Shown: positions 47,429 to 60,105, counted from the first letter of the stretch. The stretch is 64,000 nt of DNA from Silene conica (GCA_029255685.2 CM055318.2:31794001-31858000); one strand, 5' to 3'. A program made the numbers and translations. The notes: generated by a model from the letters alone, not told the origin.

Positions 47429-48977
47429 TGATGCGTGCATTTTATATAGACCTTTTAGGTCATATTAGCACGCATTTCCATGCTTATTTCGTAGCGTTTT
47501 ACTACAAATGTCCCCCGAATAGTCTACTTTGGTTTGTTTTGTGTTATTTGCAGATACGAGCCGGAGAAGATCATAATCAAGCTTAAAACATGTCCCCATG
47601 CATGCATTTAGGAGAAGAGTTGAGTCGGAGCTTGTTACTACCATCTTGAGATGCGCGTAGAAGTAATTGAAGTCTATCGAGCGAAAGAAGAGCTTCACAC
47701 CGCTAGTGCCTACTTTGAAGAGCCATAACTCGAGTTATATAAAAGATAATCGAGTGATTCAAATTGGAGATGAAAGCTTATCCTCTTAGCTTTCCAACGC
47801 CGCCAAAAACGCTTGATTTTACTGAGTAACGAAGAAATGGCAATCGTTTGAAGTTCAGTGCGCATTGCAGGAAATCTGTTCGACAGATTCAGTCGATCGA
47901 CCACTTTTGGTCGATATCTAAGTCGATCGACCACTGCTATAGTCGATCGACCACTTTTGGTCGATAGGAAAGTCGATCGACCAGTTCCCAAGTCGATCGA
48001 CCAGTTTCTTTTCCGAAAGCCCAAGTTTAACCTAAGCCCATTAGGTCGTCGGATGGGAATCAGACTATTTCGTTTTTTAAGCAGCTTTTGAGTTCTTTTT
48101 AGACAACTTTTACTTTAATATTCACTTTTAATCTTTTACTTTTTACTCTTAGCTTTACTCTAAAAACTTGTAATCAGTAATCTTGCCTTAGCACTTCCTA
48201 GCTTTCAAGAATTCTACTTTGCAATTTACATACGGTAATTTAATTTTCCTTTGTTCTTTTTATTCTCATTTCTTTACTCCTTGCTTTTTATTATTGTATC
48301 TTGCAATTTTATCGCGATCATGTACTCCCTCTCCATTATTTATTCTATCTCAATCGTTCCTTCTATTATGCGTAGCTAATCCTCTTGACTAGGATATAGG
48401 TGATCCAATGATAATGTGACGAAGTTCGTTTAGGTTAGATCAGTTGTTGGTAATTTGTCTCTGTTGTTAATTATGACATTTATTTGTGCTTAATTGGTTA
48501 AGTCGACGTAGCTAATTATTCGTATGGTAAACCCCGACCTAAGATCGAAAGCCTGGTGAGGGTTAGACCTGTCATAAACATTAGAGTGCCCTAATAAGTT
48601 GCGAGAGCCCGTTAGAAGCATTCTAGGGCGAATAGCGATCCGAGAGGACCTTTTCACTGCCCCTTAGACCGATAATTGAGACTGGTCTGCGACCTAAACC
48701 CCCTATCGTTACACAATCATTGGTGAACCGACTATCCTAGTTTTCTCTCCCTTATATTTTTACACTACTTTGCTTTACGTTTTTCTTTTCTCTTTTCCTC
48801 CACTACTTTTAGTTTAGTTAAAACAAACAATCAAAACCCCAGAATCTGGTTACCTTGACAGACTTTAGTTTAGCTTTTAGAGTTCATATCTGTCTCCCTG
48901 TGGATACGATCCCGACTTCCTTACTACATTAGTTAGGCCAGTTGGTTATTTTTGATAGGGTTGCGACAACCGTGTCA
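47429..48977. mobile_element. Solo LTR of a gypsy-type retrotransposon (copy 2)
   Basis: TGATGCGTGCATTTTATAT ... AACCGTGTCA, 1549 bp, flanked by a perfect 5-bp duplication gtagg (47424-47428, 48978-48982). No internal region, so it arose by recombination between the two LTRs of a full element. Homologous to 14081-15630 over its length. It holds six 'gtcgatcgacca' units at 47890-48005. Confidence 0.92.
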
Positions 48978-48982
48978 GTAGG

Positions 48983-49230
48983 ACGGCCAGTTTTCACGTC
49001 CTAACCATGCGAGGACGACCATTTTTCACGTCCTGACCATGCAAGGATGACCAGTTTTCACATCCTTACCATGCAAGGATGGCCAGTTTTCACATCCTGA
49101 CCATGCAAGGATGGCCAGTTTTCACATCCTGACCATGCAAGGATGGCCAGTTTTCACATCTTGACCATGCAAGGATGGCCAGTTTTCACATCCTTACCAT
49201 GCAAGGACGGCCAGTTTTCAAGTCTAATGC
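48983..49230. repeat. 32-bp tandem repeat array, about seven copies
   Basis: Unit 'ggccagttttcacatcct' plus 'gaccatgcaaggat', repeated with few changes; left copies have the 'acgtcc' form and right copies 'acatcc', consistent with decay of CpG. Lies inside the TIR element. Confidence 0.85.
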
Positions 49231-49626
49231 AAAATTTCGATCCTATCGTTTGTCATATTCAATGGCTTCTACGTATAATTCAACCTAATATCAACTAAAT
49301 AGCTTAAACATGTATTTCAATAAAAAAAATTCAAAAAAAAAAAAAAAATTAATTACTTAACGATGAATCGTTGAATCGTTGTCGTTGTTTGATGTTGTTG
49401 TTCGTTATTTTCTACCGATTTTTTAAAATTGTTGTTTTTGTGCGGTTTTTGTTTGGGAGAATATTTTCTAGAGAGATAAGGAGAAAAGGGTATGCTTCGT
49501 CTTATCTATAAAAAACGTCGACGATTTTTCGCAAAACGTCGACGACCTTTCGCAACCCCCTTTTCAAAGAAGTAATTACCATATCAACGACCACCAAAAA
49601 ATACTCAAGTCTAAATACTTCATCGG

Positions 49627-50928
49627 TCATTTGATTTTGTTCTTCTTCATTAGTTTCATCAAAATGTCTCTAATAATGCGACGCTTTATCGGGAGTCTAG
49701 GTTCTACATCCATAACAAGGGCAATATTTTTAGCAATATTAATACAAGAAAGAAATTCATCAACTCTAAACTTCTCAAAATATAATATTATACCTTCAAC
49801 ATGTACGAATGTGGTGTCAATATACATATACTTAGATTGCAATTTTTACTTACCTTATTTATGACAAAAAAAATTTCATACCAAATTACCATGCCAAGTA
49901 AAAACTCAAAAATACCAAGTGAATTATACAAACTTTCAGCCTCACTCTTTGACATTGCATCATTATCACATGGATCATATAACACTGTTAAAGCCAACGT
50001 TAACTCGGATACTTGAAATCTAATAGCTTTAATACTTTCAATTCGACTCTCCCAACGAGTATTGGATAAAAACTTCAAATTAAATTCGGGAACATTAGCA
50101 AGCAAAATTTTCTATCTTTTTGAGGAACTAGAAAACAATGCATATACGCGTTGAACAATATTGAAAAATGAAATAGCTCTAGTACAAGAATGTGCCATAT
50201 CGCTAACAGCAAGATTTAAACTATGACAAGCACAAGGCATATATAATGCACCTGGATTCACTTCAAGTAAACGTTTTTGTACGCCTTTGTGCTTTCCTTT
50301 CATAATGGAACCATTATCATAACCTTAACATGTTATTTCATCAATATTAAGATCAAGAGACTTAAAAACCTTTTGTAATTCAATAAAAAGTCATAAACTT
50401 GTTGTATCATTTACCTCCAAAAATTCTAAAAAGTACTCTTCAATTTTTATTTTTTCAATTGACATATTCACGCATCGTACTATTAAAGTCATCTGCTCTT
50501 GATGAGAATATTAGGAGTACAATCAAGAATTATGGAAAAATATTTTGCTTCTTTGATATTTTGATTATAGAACTTCACATTATAAGCCAAAAGAGATATA
50601 AGTTAATTTTGAATTTTATGTCCAAGGTAAGGATTATGAATATCATGATTTTGAATCCGTCTAATATGATCTTGCATACCACATCAAATTCAGCAATCAT
50701 TTCAATCAAACCTAAGAAATTACCATTATTATCTTCATATAATTTTTCATTAGATCCTCTAAATGGCAAGTTTTGAGTAGCTAGACACTCTATGGCTGAA
50801 AATATTCTATGTAACACTTGCCTCCATCGATTTTTCTCTTTCATAATCATTTCCAGCAAGTTTTTATCAATTGTTTCACACTTTTCTAGCCTTACTCTCG
50901 TTTCATTCCAAATAATCATATTATTCAT
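49627..50928 (-). pseudogene. hAT transposase (DUF4371/TTF-type), N-terminal and central part
   Basis: Fragments in shifting frames give, in order: TRVRLEKCETIDKNLLEM and FRGSNEKLYEDNNGNFLGLI (50928-50680, DUF4371), GVQKRLLEVNPGALYMPCA followed by CHSLNLAVSDMA (50303-50112, RNase H-like core), FNLKFLSNTRWESRIESI (50105-50020) and VDEFLSCINIAKNIA (49780). Stops and frameshifts separate them. The gene continues at 46499 beyond the TIR element. No functional protein can be made. Confidence 0.85.
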
Positions 50929-51060
50929 ATTCTTCGTACTATTTTTATGTATGTTGAGTTACTCTTTCACTAATTACGCTTCTAATCACATAAACCATCA
51001 TTTGCAATCGAACTTTTACTAGTAATTGATTTAAACAATTTGCAGCAAAAACAAAACACT

Positions 51061-51173
51061 ATTTCTTTCATTACTTATTCGCCATGTTCATTATTTTATA
51101 AATAGTTAGGTTAGGTGTAATGCAAGGATTATCATCAATTTTTTTGTCTTAATTCTTTGCTTACTATTTCAAG
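51061..51173. repeat. Right copy of long direct repeat bordering the transposon complex
   Basis: Homologous to 19785-19912, same orientation, with a few substitutions and a short internal deletion. Followed by unrelated sequence (ttagaatg). Confidence 0.8.
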
Positions 51174-53900
51174 TTAGAATGATTCTTCCTAACCTTGTTC
51201 TTGAGCTTAATAATATTAGGACGATTTTTTAAGATCCAAGTTTCAAGTGTGGAAGCCCTCTTTTAGTTCCAAGCATAACTCACGGGCCAAGGCCTAACTC
51301 TAATATAATTATTAACTAGATAATTTAGGTTAGAAACTAAAAGATTAGTTCTAATACTATTATTCTTACTATAGTAATATTGTTGTGATATTAGAATATT
51401 TTCGACAAGTTTTCATAAACTAAGTATTATGAAAAATGTAGAGAGAAAGAGCATTAGAATCCCCATGAATAAATCGAGGAATTACAATATATTCCTTAAT
51501 TAATTTCATTATATTCCATTTTCAACTATACTTTATATTGACCATAAACTAATCAGATCTAAACTTTGATTTCATGAAATATTAGTTGGAGTTTATGTAG
51601 ATTGGAAGATTAGTTGTCGATTGGCGATTCCTGGTCAATTATAGATTTTGAATCATTATGGTTGTACGAGAATATTGTATCACACGCGATATCTTTTAAT
51701 TGTATCACCTGCAAGGCTAGAATATCATGTAATAATGTATATTTTGTATATGGCATGTACTATACCCAAATATAAATTCCAAGGAATCTTTTATTTTTGT
51801 TTTTTGGTTTGTTCATACATGTATGGGATTTACACAATTTTTGACTTAATACATATTCCACGTTATTTTGGTCTTTTAAAAGATATTTTAGACATATTTG
51901 CAGCTTCTCCAAAATTTATGAATGTATTGCATGAAGATCCAATGAGATTCCTTTGTATATGTATATGGATTACATATGCATCATTGATTTGATTACGTTC
52001 ATTATATTGCATATCTTCTAGTGATTAGTTAGGCGGAAAAATGTTATTGCGAGAGTGATTCTGTGGCTGCCACATGTCTAGCGCTTCCTCTTTTATACTT
52101 TTATATAGATTCTTCAAATTTTTCGCTTATTCTTGCTTTCTTCGTGCCCCCTTCAAATACTCCCTTCCCCAATCCTTCAACACTTCATGTTATGATTGCA
52201 TGCATATTTCATGAGTTGAGCGAGTGTCTTAATCCTTTCTACCTCACATACAATTCACCCTCTTATGAGTGCATGACTGAAACCACGAGAATCTGACTAA
52301 TTTGTCTTGCAAGATTGAAAGGTATCTGGTTTTGATGTATTCTACGGTATCATGTAACATCTTTGAATATGAGCTAAGTTTCCTGTAATTACCCATACCT
52401 TTGAATTTGTTTTATTGGTACAATTTGGTCATCATTTTGTTACAAATATGGATAGCTTAAGATATGTATTGGCACTATCATTAGCTTTGAGTTATTCATT
52501 CGCCATTTGTATGTTTGTATTTTGTAGTTAGTTAGCTTTGCTCGAAGACAATCAATTGTACTAGATTTCTTTTATTGCTTGTTTTAGTTATCGATTTTAC
52601 AAAACCTCCTTACTTGCTTGAATTGAACCAGTAGTCAAACAACCAAATTTAGAAGCCATAATCTGTCTCTTGGGTTCGACCCTCGCAATAGTACAATGGG
52701 CAATGGTACACTTGAGGGGTTATAAATAATATAACTATCAGTCATGCACGTGCAAACTTATATTTTTTTCATCAAATGAGTAATTCTTCATCTCTAGTGT
52801 CATGTTTGCTCATTCTAGCTTCCACTTAGCTTATTGTTTCTCGATAATTGCATATTTGACTGGAAAATAGCTAATAAAGCTACATTTTCTACAAAACACT
52901 CTTAACATACACAATATATCAAAGACATCTAATTAGCTCACACAATCACTAAAATTAGCGCACTTCATGTAAAATCGAGCTAAATATATAGGCGTAAAAT
53001 GACATATAAAATGTACTTATCAGAAATAGTTAAAGTAATAATAGTAATAACGAATGTGATAAAATTAAAGTAATGACACTAACAACAAAAGAATGTGTAT
53101 GAAGAATTAGTCAACCAATCGATTTAAGTAAAGTTTTAATAGCGGGAATATTAAATTTGTCTCATAATTTATTTCATTATAGTTTTAAGAAATGTCATTG
53201 AAAAATCTATTAATGATATGAATTATGCAACTTTAAAATTTTATTTAATTGAAAATAAACTTTAATGGTGAATAGAAGTAGCTCGGACAAGGTCGGACAC
53301 GAATACTTAGTGTTTAATAAGCCAAAATCTCCCCATCACATGATATAAAACAAATGTTACAAAAAAAATGTTATAGATAACAATTTCTTCATAAGAGAGC
53401 CCGATAACAATTTCTTCATAAGAGAGCCGTGCAATCTTTTACAGAGTATCACAAACATCTTCGGTTCGTAAAAAGGGAAAAAAAAAAAAAATTGTTGCAT
53501 TGCCAAGTAATTTGGGAGAGTAAATTCCTCATGTCTTCAAGTACATGCTTCAAACCATACTAGAGAGTAGGAAGAAACTAGGAATATCACTTATATGTGA
53601 GGATCTTAAACTCTTAATGTACCAGAAAAACACTATGATCTTACCAAGGAAAAAAACTTGCAAGCGACCTAATTGATTGTGTATTTGCATTTGTGAATAT
53701 CAAATTTATGAAAATGGAATTTCAGACCAAAAAATTAAGAATGATAAAGACTGATGATTAGTTGTCCGGGAGATAGAAAAGTAAACATCTTCTCCCATTG
53801 TCGTCCGTTGATAAATGTCGGTTACTCGACGAATCGCTGAAAAATCGCTGACTGTTGCAAGGACATGTTGCTCAAATCGGAATTTTTGCTCGGCCAGCTC
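51174..53900. other. Intergenic DNA, no gene recognised
   Basis: AT-rich. A 114-codon frame at 51648-51992 is hydrophobic and resembles nothing I know. The stretch 52560-52745 (ending 'gtctcttgggttcgaccctcgcaatagtac') resembles the 3' part of long gypsy LTRs, probably an old LTR remnant. A 26-bp direct repeat 'agataacaatttcttcataagagagcc' occurs twice at about 53375-53430. Confidence 0.45.
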
Positions 53901-53971
53901 AATGCAGCCTAATGAGTATATACCAAAAATAATAGTCACTCATTCCAATTGACTAAAATTGAAGATTGCCA

Positions 53972-56900
53972 TTAAACCACTGTATAATTGGAGAAGAGAT
54001 TAATTAGCCTTTCTGAAGTCTCGGGATAAAATTTTCGGGCAAATAAAAAGCATGGCCTCCTCAGTCCATTCCATAGGCATGGTTGTGTCATCACTGTGTT
54101 CTGTGTGGCAACATATCAACAATTATCACTAGTCAGATTTTCAAGCATTTCAAACCATGTTAATTCAACACAATTTTTTTCTATGCTCATATAATACGTC
54201 ACCCGGAGTCGGGTACATATCTAAGAGTCGGACTCAGCACGGCTAAACTATTTAGACAGGGGGACTCTATGGTCACAAAATGAATTCGCAGATGCGGTAA
54301 CACGTTTTGAAAACAAAGATGTATGGCTTGACCCTCGGTAATCAGGTATAGGTTTCAAGATATCCTTGAATGTTGTTTGGGACAGAAATACTACCCCTAA
54401 AGTAAACAGCTAAAGTTAAGTAAGTTTATTTATATGTAAATAAAGATGACTAGATGAGTGTATACCATACTATCACTGGTTACATGAACAGTCTCGTCCT
54501 GAGTCTGCAGTATTTAACAAAAAATTGTCAGGTGATTGATTATCTGATTAATCCAAGAGACCAAGAGTCTTGTATGAGGGCAGCCCCACATGTGAGACCA
54601 ACCTAATTGCTAACATACTCATTTTATTAGATGGATAATAGATGGTCTCATACGTAGGATTGTCTCATAGAATACGTGATCTTGTACGTAAGGATTGTAC
54701 AAAACATACACTCATATTTCTGAGTAGTTCAAAAGTGATGTCTTCGGCTCTGAAGGACCTGGGGTGCCACTTTCTCTCAGACCAGTCAACATACGTCACA
54801 GACCAATTTGCTATTCCCCCAGGATCAATCATCTAATCCATGTTCAGAGAGAAAACGGTAAGAAAGAAGCTGATATAATTTAAATAAGTTCTATAAGGGT
54901 TAATTTTTACTAACACGGAAGAAAGTCGGCAAATAATGCTCATCAGCATAGCAGTTTTTCCCGTGCTCCATTCCTGGCTGTTGAAGACAATAAAGTCTCG
55001 TCATCAACACATACATCATAAGATGAAATACCAAATCTTGCACTAGTCATGAGCCATAACCTTGGTTTATGTAGCACAGTAGCAGTGAGCTCGCAAGACA
55101 AATCAACACTTGAGGTGTATTAGATCATACAGAGGTTCACAACAGGACTGTTACTCTAGTCCCTTAGTTAAGGCGGTCATGTTTCTACAATTTTATAAGG
55201 TTACTTGTGATGTCCTCAGTTTGACTAAAGGTTATTTTCAAATTTCAATAGTATTGTGAGGAAATGACCAACCAACCCATATTCCCATTTCCCATGTTGA
55301 CTAGACTATTACCGTTTGAATGACAAAGATGGACTGATAGATGATAAGAAGACACATTATAAAGGAATTTAAGGATGAGAGACTGTTTAAAGACAGAGGA
55401 ACATCCAACGAAGGCAGAAGCAGTTCTAGCAACAGTTTATAGACAGACTGAAACATTCATCCCTAACAACCATTTTTGTAAAAGAAATAAATAAATAAAA
55501 TGCACATAATTAATCGCAGGATACTGGAAATATTGAAAAAGGAAAGCCATATTACCCTGCAGTACAACTTGAACTTCGTATAGTATAGGCTATCCGCCAT
55601 CACTATTAACGCGTGCTGGCGTTTCATGGTGAACCACTGCAAAAGAAAAACTATGTTATTATTATCTCAGTTTTTCAAGCCGCGCACTTTGGGGACCAGA
55701 AACAAACTTTTTGGATAAAACAACATTGTTCAAATAATTTAATGATACTGCATTATGGAGTAGGGGGTTTGATGTACTCAGCCTTACCTTTACTTTAGAA
55801 ACACAAACATTGTTTCAAGATGATCCTTGATGAAATTTGCATCATAAGATTATACAATACGATGCTACATTTATGATACTAACCGAGCAACCGCGAGTGA
55901 GTTTAGTGAGTGATTTTACTTTATTCCAAGGCGGAATAATGGGAGATTTAGGATCAAGAATTTGTTTTAATTCAAAATACTTGCACTATACTTGACAAAA
56001 TAGACGCACATACAGAAAAGGAGGTCAGATCATTTGATAGGTTAATACTTTGATGATTGTTTGTGTCATTTTATACCTGTGAACCCTTCCTGAAGTCGGT
56101 CTTCTCAACCTCAGGCAACATATGGTCAGAATATCTTCCGTTACCATGCGGCCCAGGATCAATGAAACTGAAAAGGCAGACTAGTTAGACTCCGTCTCAA
56201 AGAGTGGTAAAAAAGAATGCACATACACCAGAGTAAACACAGCATTGATGAATATTGACAAGAGTTACCCAGAAGACTTGTAGAAGACTTGGAACCAGTA
56301 ATAAGTGGAACACGTCTTAATATGTTTGTCGCAAAAATAAATTGGGTGTATTTAAACAGCATGATGGCCGAACAATGTCAACTAGAATTATGCCTCCTTA
56401 CAACACCACCATCAACAGTAGAAACTTGTCCTCGGATTCCTTCACCGGGTTATTATCTCCAGAAACAATCAAAATACAAGTACTGATTTCAGAAGTTTGG
56501 AAATGGGTTATGTTTACATATGAGCAGATTTTTGACAGGTATGAATCAAAACAAACATACAGAGATCAAATATCATACAAAAACCTGCGACCATAAGCAT
56601 CAAATCATTAAGAGCCAAATAAATAATATTCAAACAAAGAAGCTTCTTACCAGTCAATAAAGCTGACATTTGTGAACATGAGATAATTGTAAACATAATC
56701 AAAATTATGAAGTGGTACACAACTGCAAGGAATAAACATTTATAAATAAGTGAAGCAGACTTTGTAAGAGTATGTTAACTTCATGAAGGATTTACTGAAA
56801 GTAAACTCAAAGGTTCATACCTGTCTGACAGTAAGACAAAGTGCTGATTATCAGGGTCTCTGAGAGCATGAGCAAGGAGTCTCCTTTCTGCATCAACCAT

Positions 56901-58753
56901 GGAAATTTTACCCCAAACTACCTGTAAATTGACATTCACAAATTTGCCACTTAACTTTCCTGCACAACGCCATCTAAGATAATGGTTGGCTCAATGCTTT
57001 GTTGAAAGAAATTATATTGTATAGTCCACAGAAGATAGTTAAGAAGACAAACAATTTAGTTGAATAGTGATTTGAGAAGGAACAGAAAAATGCATAAGAC
57101 AGCTAATGAGACAAATGCAAGGGAACAAATGCAATCAAAGACCTTTCTTCGATAGCATTCAGAAAAATAAAAAAGGATAGGCTACTAACATATAGAATAG
57201 AAATGAACACTACATAGACCATACTTTAAGTTGAGAAATCCTGATTAAGAATTGCAACGGCTAACAAAATGAGCCATCGTTTTCTCATCCGAAGACTCGA
57301 GTTGTAGTAGTCTTGCAGTCAAAAGATGACTAAGAATAGTTAGTGTCTGCTTTTTCATGGTAATCTAGTTTGTGCCAAGAATACATCACATGTTTTTTCA
57401 CCTATCACACTGAATTAGTTGTAAAGTTCACATAAACACTCATTGTCACATTTTCAAGAGATACAGATCAAAGTTAGACTTTTAAACCAAGTCAAACATT
57501 ACCTTGTCACTCCGTATATCACGTCCAACAAAATGTCGACTTAAGTGCACTGGTTTATCTCTTGATGCATGTATGAAAACAGAGAATCTACCTTCATGTC
57601 CCTGGGGATAAATAAATGATCATGTTATTGCACTGTCTTTCAAAAGTAAAAAGTACTGGACAATTCAGTTATCTGTATAGCATGATAGTTGGCAGTTTGG
57701 CACTGCCTAACTGGACAAATCTCTCAGAAATTGCCTTTAATACTCTTTTATTAGTTCAATTTTTGCAGCTGATTCTAATCTGGAGAAGCACACATTGTAT
57801 ACCAATACCAACACGATCAAGATAACAGAGATAAAAAAAAAAAAAGCTGAAGTAAACAATCAGGTTGGTCACAAAGAACGAATCGCAGTGTAAGTGAAGC
57901 ACGAGCATTTATCATACACCACCTGTCCTAGCTAGAATAACCAACAAGAGATGAACATCTAACATTAGTTGAGAAGCACACAGGTTTCTTCTTGCACGCG
58001 TTTTGGAGAGTAACTTCACATTATACTATAGTTTCTTCTCCCTTACTTCAAATAAATAAAAAACACTGAACCCTTTCTTCTCCTCTAGTTTACTCCCTGT
58101 CCTTATCTAATAATTGACCGCAAGTAATGATATCTAATTTTCCCCTTTTAGAAAGGCATCAAGAGTGACAGCAAGTACTCCTGTAGAGCTTACTATAAGA
58201 CAGATTATGAAGATAGGGTACCCGATAACCTCAATTACTTCATTATGAAAGAGCAGTTTGGAACGATGATTCATATTAGCTAATCCCAAATAATTTAGGG
58301 ACTAAGGGTTTTGGTGGTACTGTTGTATAATGTGGAAAACAAATAAGAAATGTATAGGAAAAGAGAAATTACCTGGAAGAACTTATCCCAAAGTAACTCG
58401 AATGGTAAGGAACCTGGTGTTAGAAACAAGAATGCAATTTTGGGGTTTTTAGATTCAAGAAAAGGTGCCTTGAGAATTTCTCTAATTACAACACGGCTAT
58501 AAACCTCATCATCAGTGAGCTCCCTAAAATGCGTTAATTCTTGGACGGAATAGATTCCACAACCTCTAGTGGAAAAGAAAGTGCAGGTAGCTGAGGTTCC
58601 AAATGGATAGATGTATGCAGCAATGAGAAAGAAAGACACCATAGAAACAAGAACGATGATCCATAGTGGCCTTTTCATATGTGGCCGCTGACGTGGGCCG
58701 GACATGGTCAGCAAGTCTCTTAAGCAAAACTGCCATGCACGAGGTGTCTTCAT
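53972..58753 (-). CDS. GT14 glycosyltransferase (core-2/I-branching type, BC10-like), ten coding exons
   Basis: Predicted Golgi type II membrane glycosyltransferase of family GT14 (Branch domain), related to plant BC10; the acceptor is unknown, with cell wall or arabinogalactan roles known for relatives. Exons: 58753-58373, 57601-57503, 56921-56821, 56722-56651, 56167-56077, 55636-55556, 54977-54915, 54832-54710, 54504-54471, 54093-53972. Phases join into 388 residues, the normal length. Residues 29-49 are one membrane anchor (WIIVLVSMVSFFLIAAYIYP). Conserved blocks: NPKIAFLFLTPGSLPFELLW, VVWGKISMVDAERRLLAHAL, HFVLLSDS, FIDPGPHGNGRYSDHMLPEV, WFTMKRQHALIVMADS, NCYADEHYLPTFF, WSVTYVDWSERKWHP and PCLWNGLRRPCFLFARKF. 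The exon 7 donor (GTTAGT) and exon 10 acceptor were chosen by frame and similarity. Looks intact. Confidence 0.93.
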
Positions 58754-58887
58754 TTAAAAAACAAACATCACTAAGGAGTAGTCTTTCTTATAACAAAATG
58801 GGTCACTGGCATAACTAAATCTTCAGGGCCTCGGAAGAAGTGTTATGCCGATTGAAGCAACACCCTGAGTTGAGAGTGAGCAAAACA

Positions 58888-59031
58888 CCTGAATTAAGAA
58901 GGCATAATTGGCAATGAATCAGAAACAAACTAAGTGTAGCATAATTAACAAAGTGTAGGATGTGGAGTCATATTTGAAGCCGTTGCATGCATATATATTC
59001 ATATAATATACGCAATGAATTGATTTCTCAA

Positions 59032-59075
<44 letters not shown>

Positions 59076-59650
59076 TAATAATAATAATAATATTGATGGA
59101 GACATAACCGTCGAAAAGAAGACCCCTAATGATCATATTTGGTAATTGGTATGTGCATGTTATTAGCTAGCTATAAGGCCTATAACATCTGAATTACAAG
59201 TTTGAATATTATAAATGATGAGAATGGGTGAAGGAGTAGGGTAAGAATAAACGAAGAACAATAACCATTCGCCTAATTGCATCAGTATGAAACGGCGTAG
59301 TGTTGCAACTTAAGAATAGATTCGTCCATCAAAGCCAAGAACCCATAATAATTAATAATACATTTGAACCCCTAAGAAACACGAGGAGGAGGGAGTGAGA
59401 TCAATTAGCGTTAGAAATTGCTGTGATTCCGTATCAGGAACTTACAAGTTTGAATACAGAGAGACAGACAGAATTTAAAAGAGAAATAAAAATAACGTAA
59501 GAATGCAAGCAATAAAATGAAAAGAATTAAAAGAGAGAGGAGAAGTGGGTATGTATGTAGAATGTACCTTGATCAAGTAAAGCCCTGAAATAAAGATGGG
59601 GGACAGAGAAGAAGAGATCTAAAGATGGAGAAGAATGGTGATGATGATGG
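58888..59650 (-). other. Possible 5' UTR exon and leader intron of the GT14 gene
   Basis: A donor-like AG|GTACATTC at 59569-59568 and an acceptor-like TTAATTCAG at 58889-58890 upstream of the start codon suggest a leader exon (from about 59650) and an intron of about 680 bp. The intron would contain the (AAT)n tract at 59032-59092. Only transcript data can confirm this. Confidence 0.35.
59032..59092. repeat. (AAT)n microsatellite
   Basis: About twenty AAT units with one AAA interruption, upstream of the GT14 start codon. Confidence 0.95.
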
Positions 59651-60004
59651 TGATGGTGATGATTAATAGGAAAATGTTAGATGAAAATAAAACCCTCCAA
59701 ATTTGTAGCATTTCCAACTTATATATATCTATATCTAATAATCTACTAATGCTACGTACTTAATTTGGTAAAAACCTTCCGAGACATTTATTTTATGATT
59801 TAATTTCTGTTTCTTATATCAATCGATTGCTTCGTAATAATTCCAACATCAATTAACGTCCCTTTTAAGATTTCCGCTACACTCACTCCTCACAATCTCA
59901 CAGACTCACACTCTCTCTCCTCCACTTCTTCAAACACTCTTCTTCTTCCCCATTCACTAACACACCATTGTCTTCTTCCAATATGGACGCCTCATACTAG
60001 GGAC

Positions 60005-60105
60005 ACTTTATTATTATTATTATTATTATTGTTATTATTATTTTTATTTTATTTTATATATTTTTTTTTTAATGCGAGGACTTTTATTAAAAATAATGGA
60101 AAAAT
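60005..60105. repeat. (TTA)n microsatellite and T-rich tract
   Basis: ATT/TTA trinucleotide run followed by T-rich sequence; left border of the GC-rich block. A matching (TTA)n run lies at 60424-60462. Confidence 0.85.

Larger units (their letters stand above)
46593..49560. mobile_element. TIR transposon with cgtcgacg ends, split by a solo LTR
   Basis: Flanked by ttttcaaa (46585-46592, 49561-49568), an 8-bp duplication. Inverted ends share GCGAAAGGTCGTCGACGTTTT, then a second copy of tcgtcgacg. The outermost seven bases differ. About 1.4 kb without the inserted LTR. It contains Gly/Val-coding low complexity (46860-47110) and two arrays of 'acgtcc' repeats but no transposase. Superfamily (Mutator or hAT) is uncertain. 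It sits within the dead hAT transposase gene. Confidence 0.75.
19913..51057. mobile_element. Nested transposon complex built on a degenerate hAT element
   Basis: The host element begins CAGGGCCGG at 19913, a typical plant hAT end, and its transposase remains lie on the minus strand (45-51 kb). The right terminus is not recognisable. Inside are, in order: a 655-bp insert, a 1.5-kb tandem duplication, a mariner-like element, a gypsy element with a copia-type element inside, and a TIR element with a solo LTR inside. Each is listed separately. Removing the younger insertions leaves only a few kb of hAT sequence. Confidence 0.75.

Noticed and set aside
48983..49230. Regular repeats resembling a CRISPR array
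   Set aside because: The 32-bp units are directly adjacent without unique spacers, in a plant transposon; an ordinary tandem repeat.
51648..51992. 114-codon hydrophobic frame
   Set aside because: AT-rich sequence giving Ile/Tyr/Phe-rich protein with no family resemblance or supporting gene signals.
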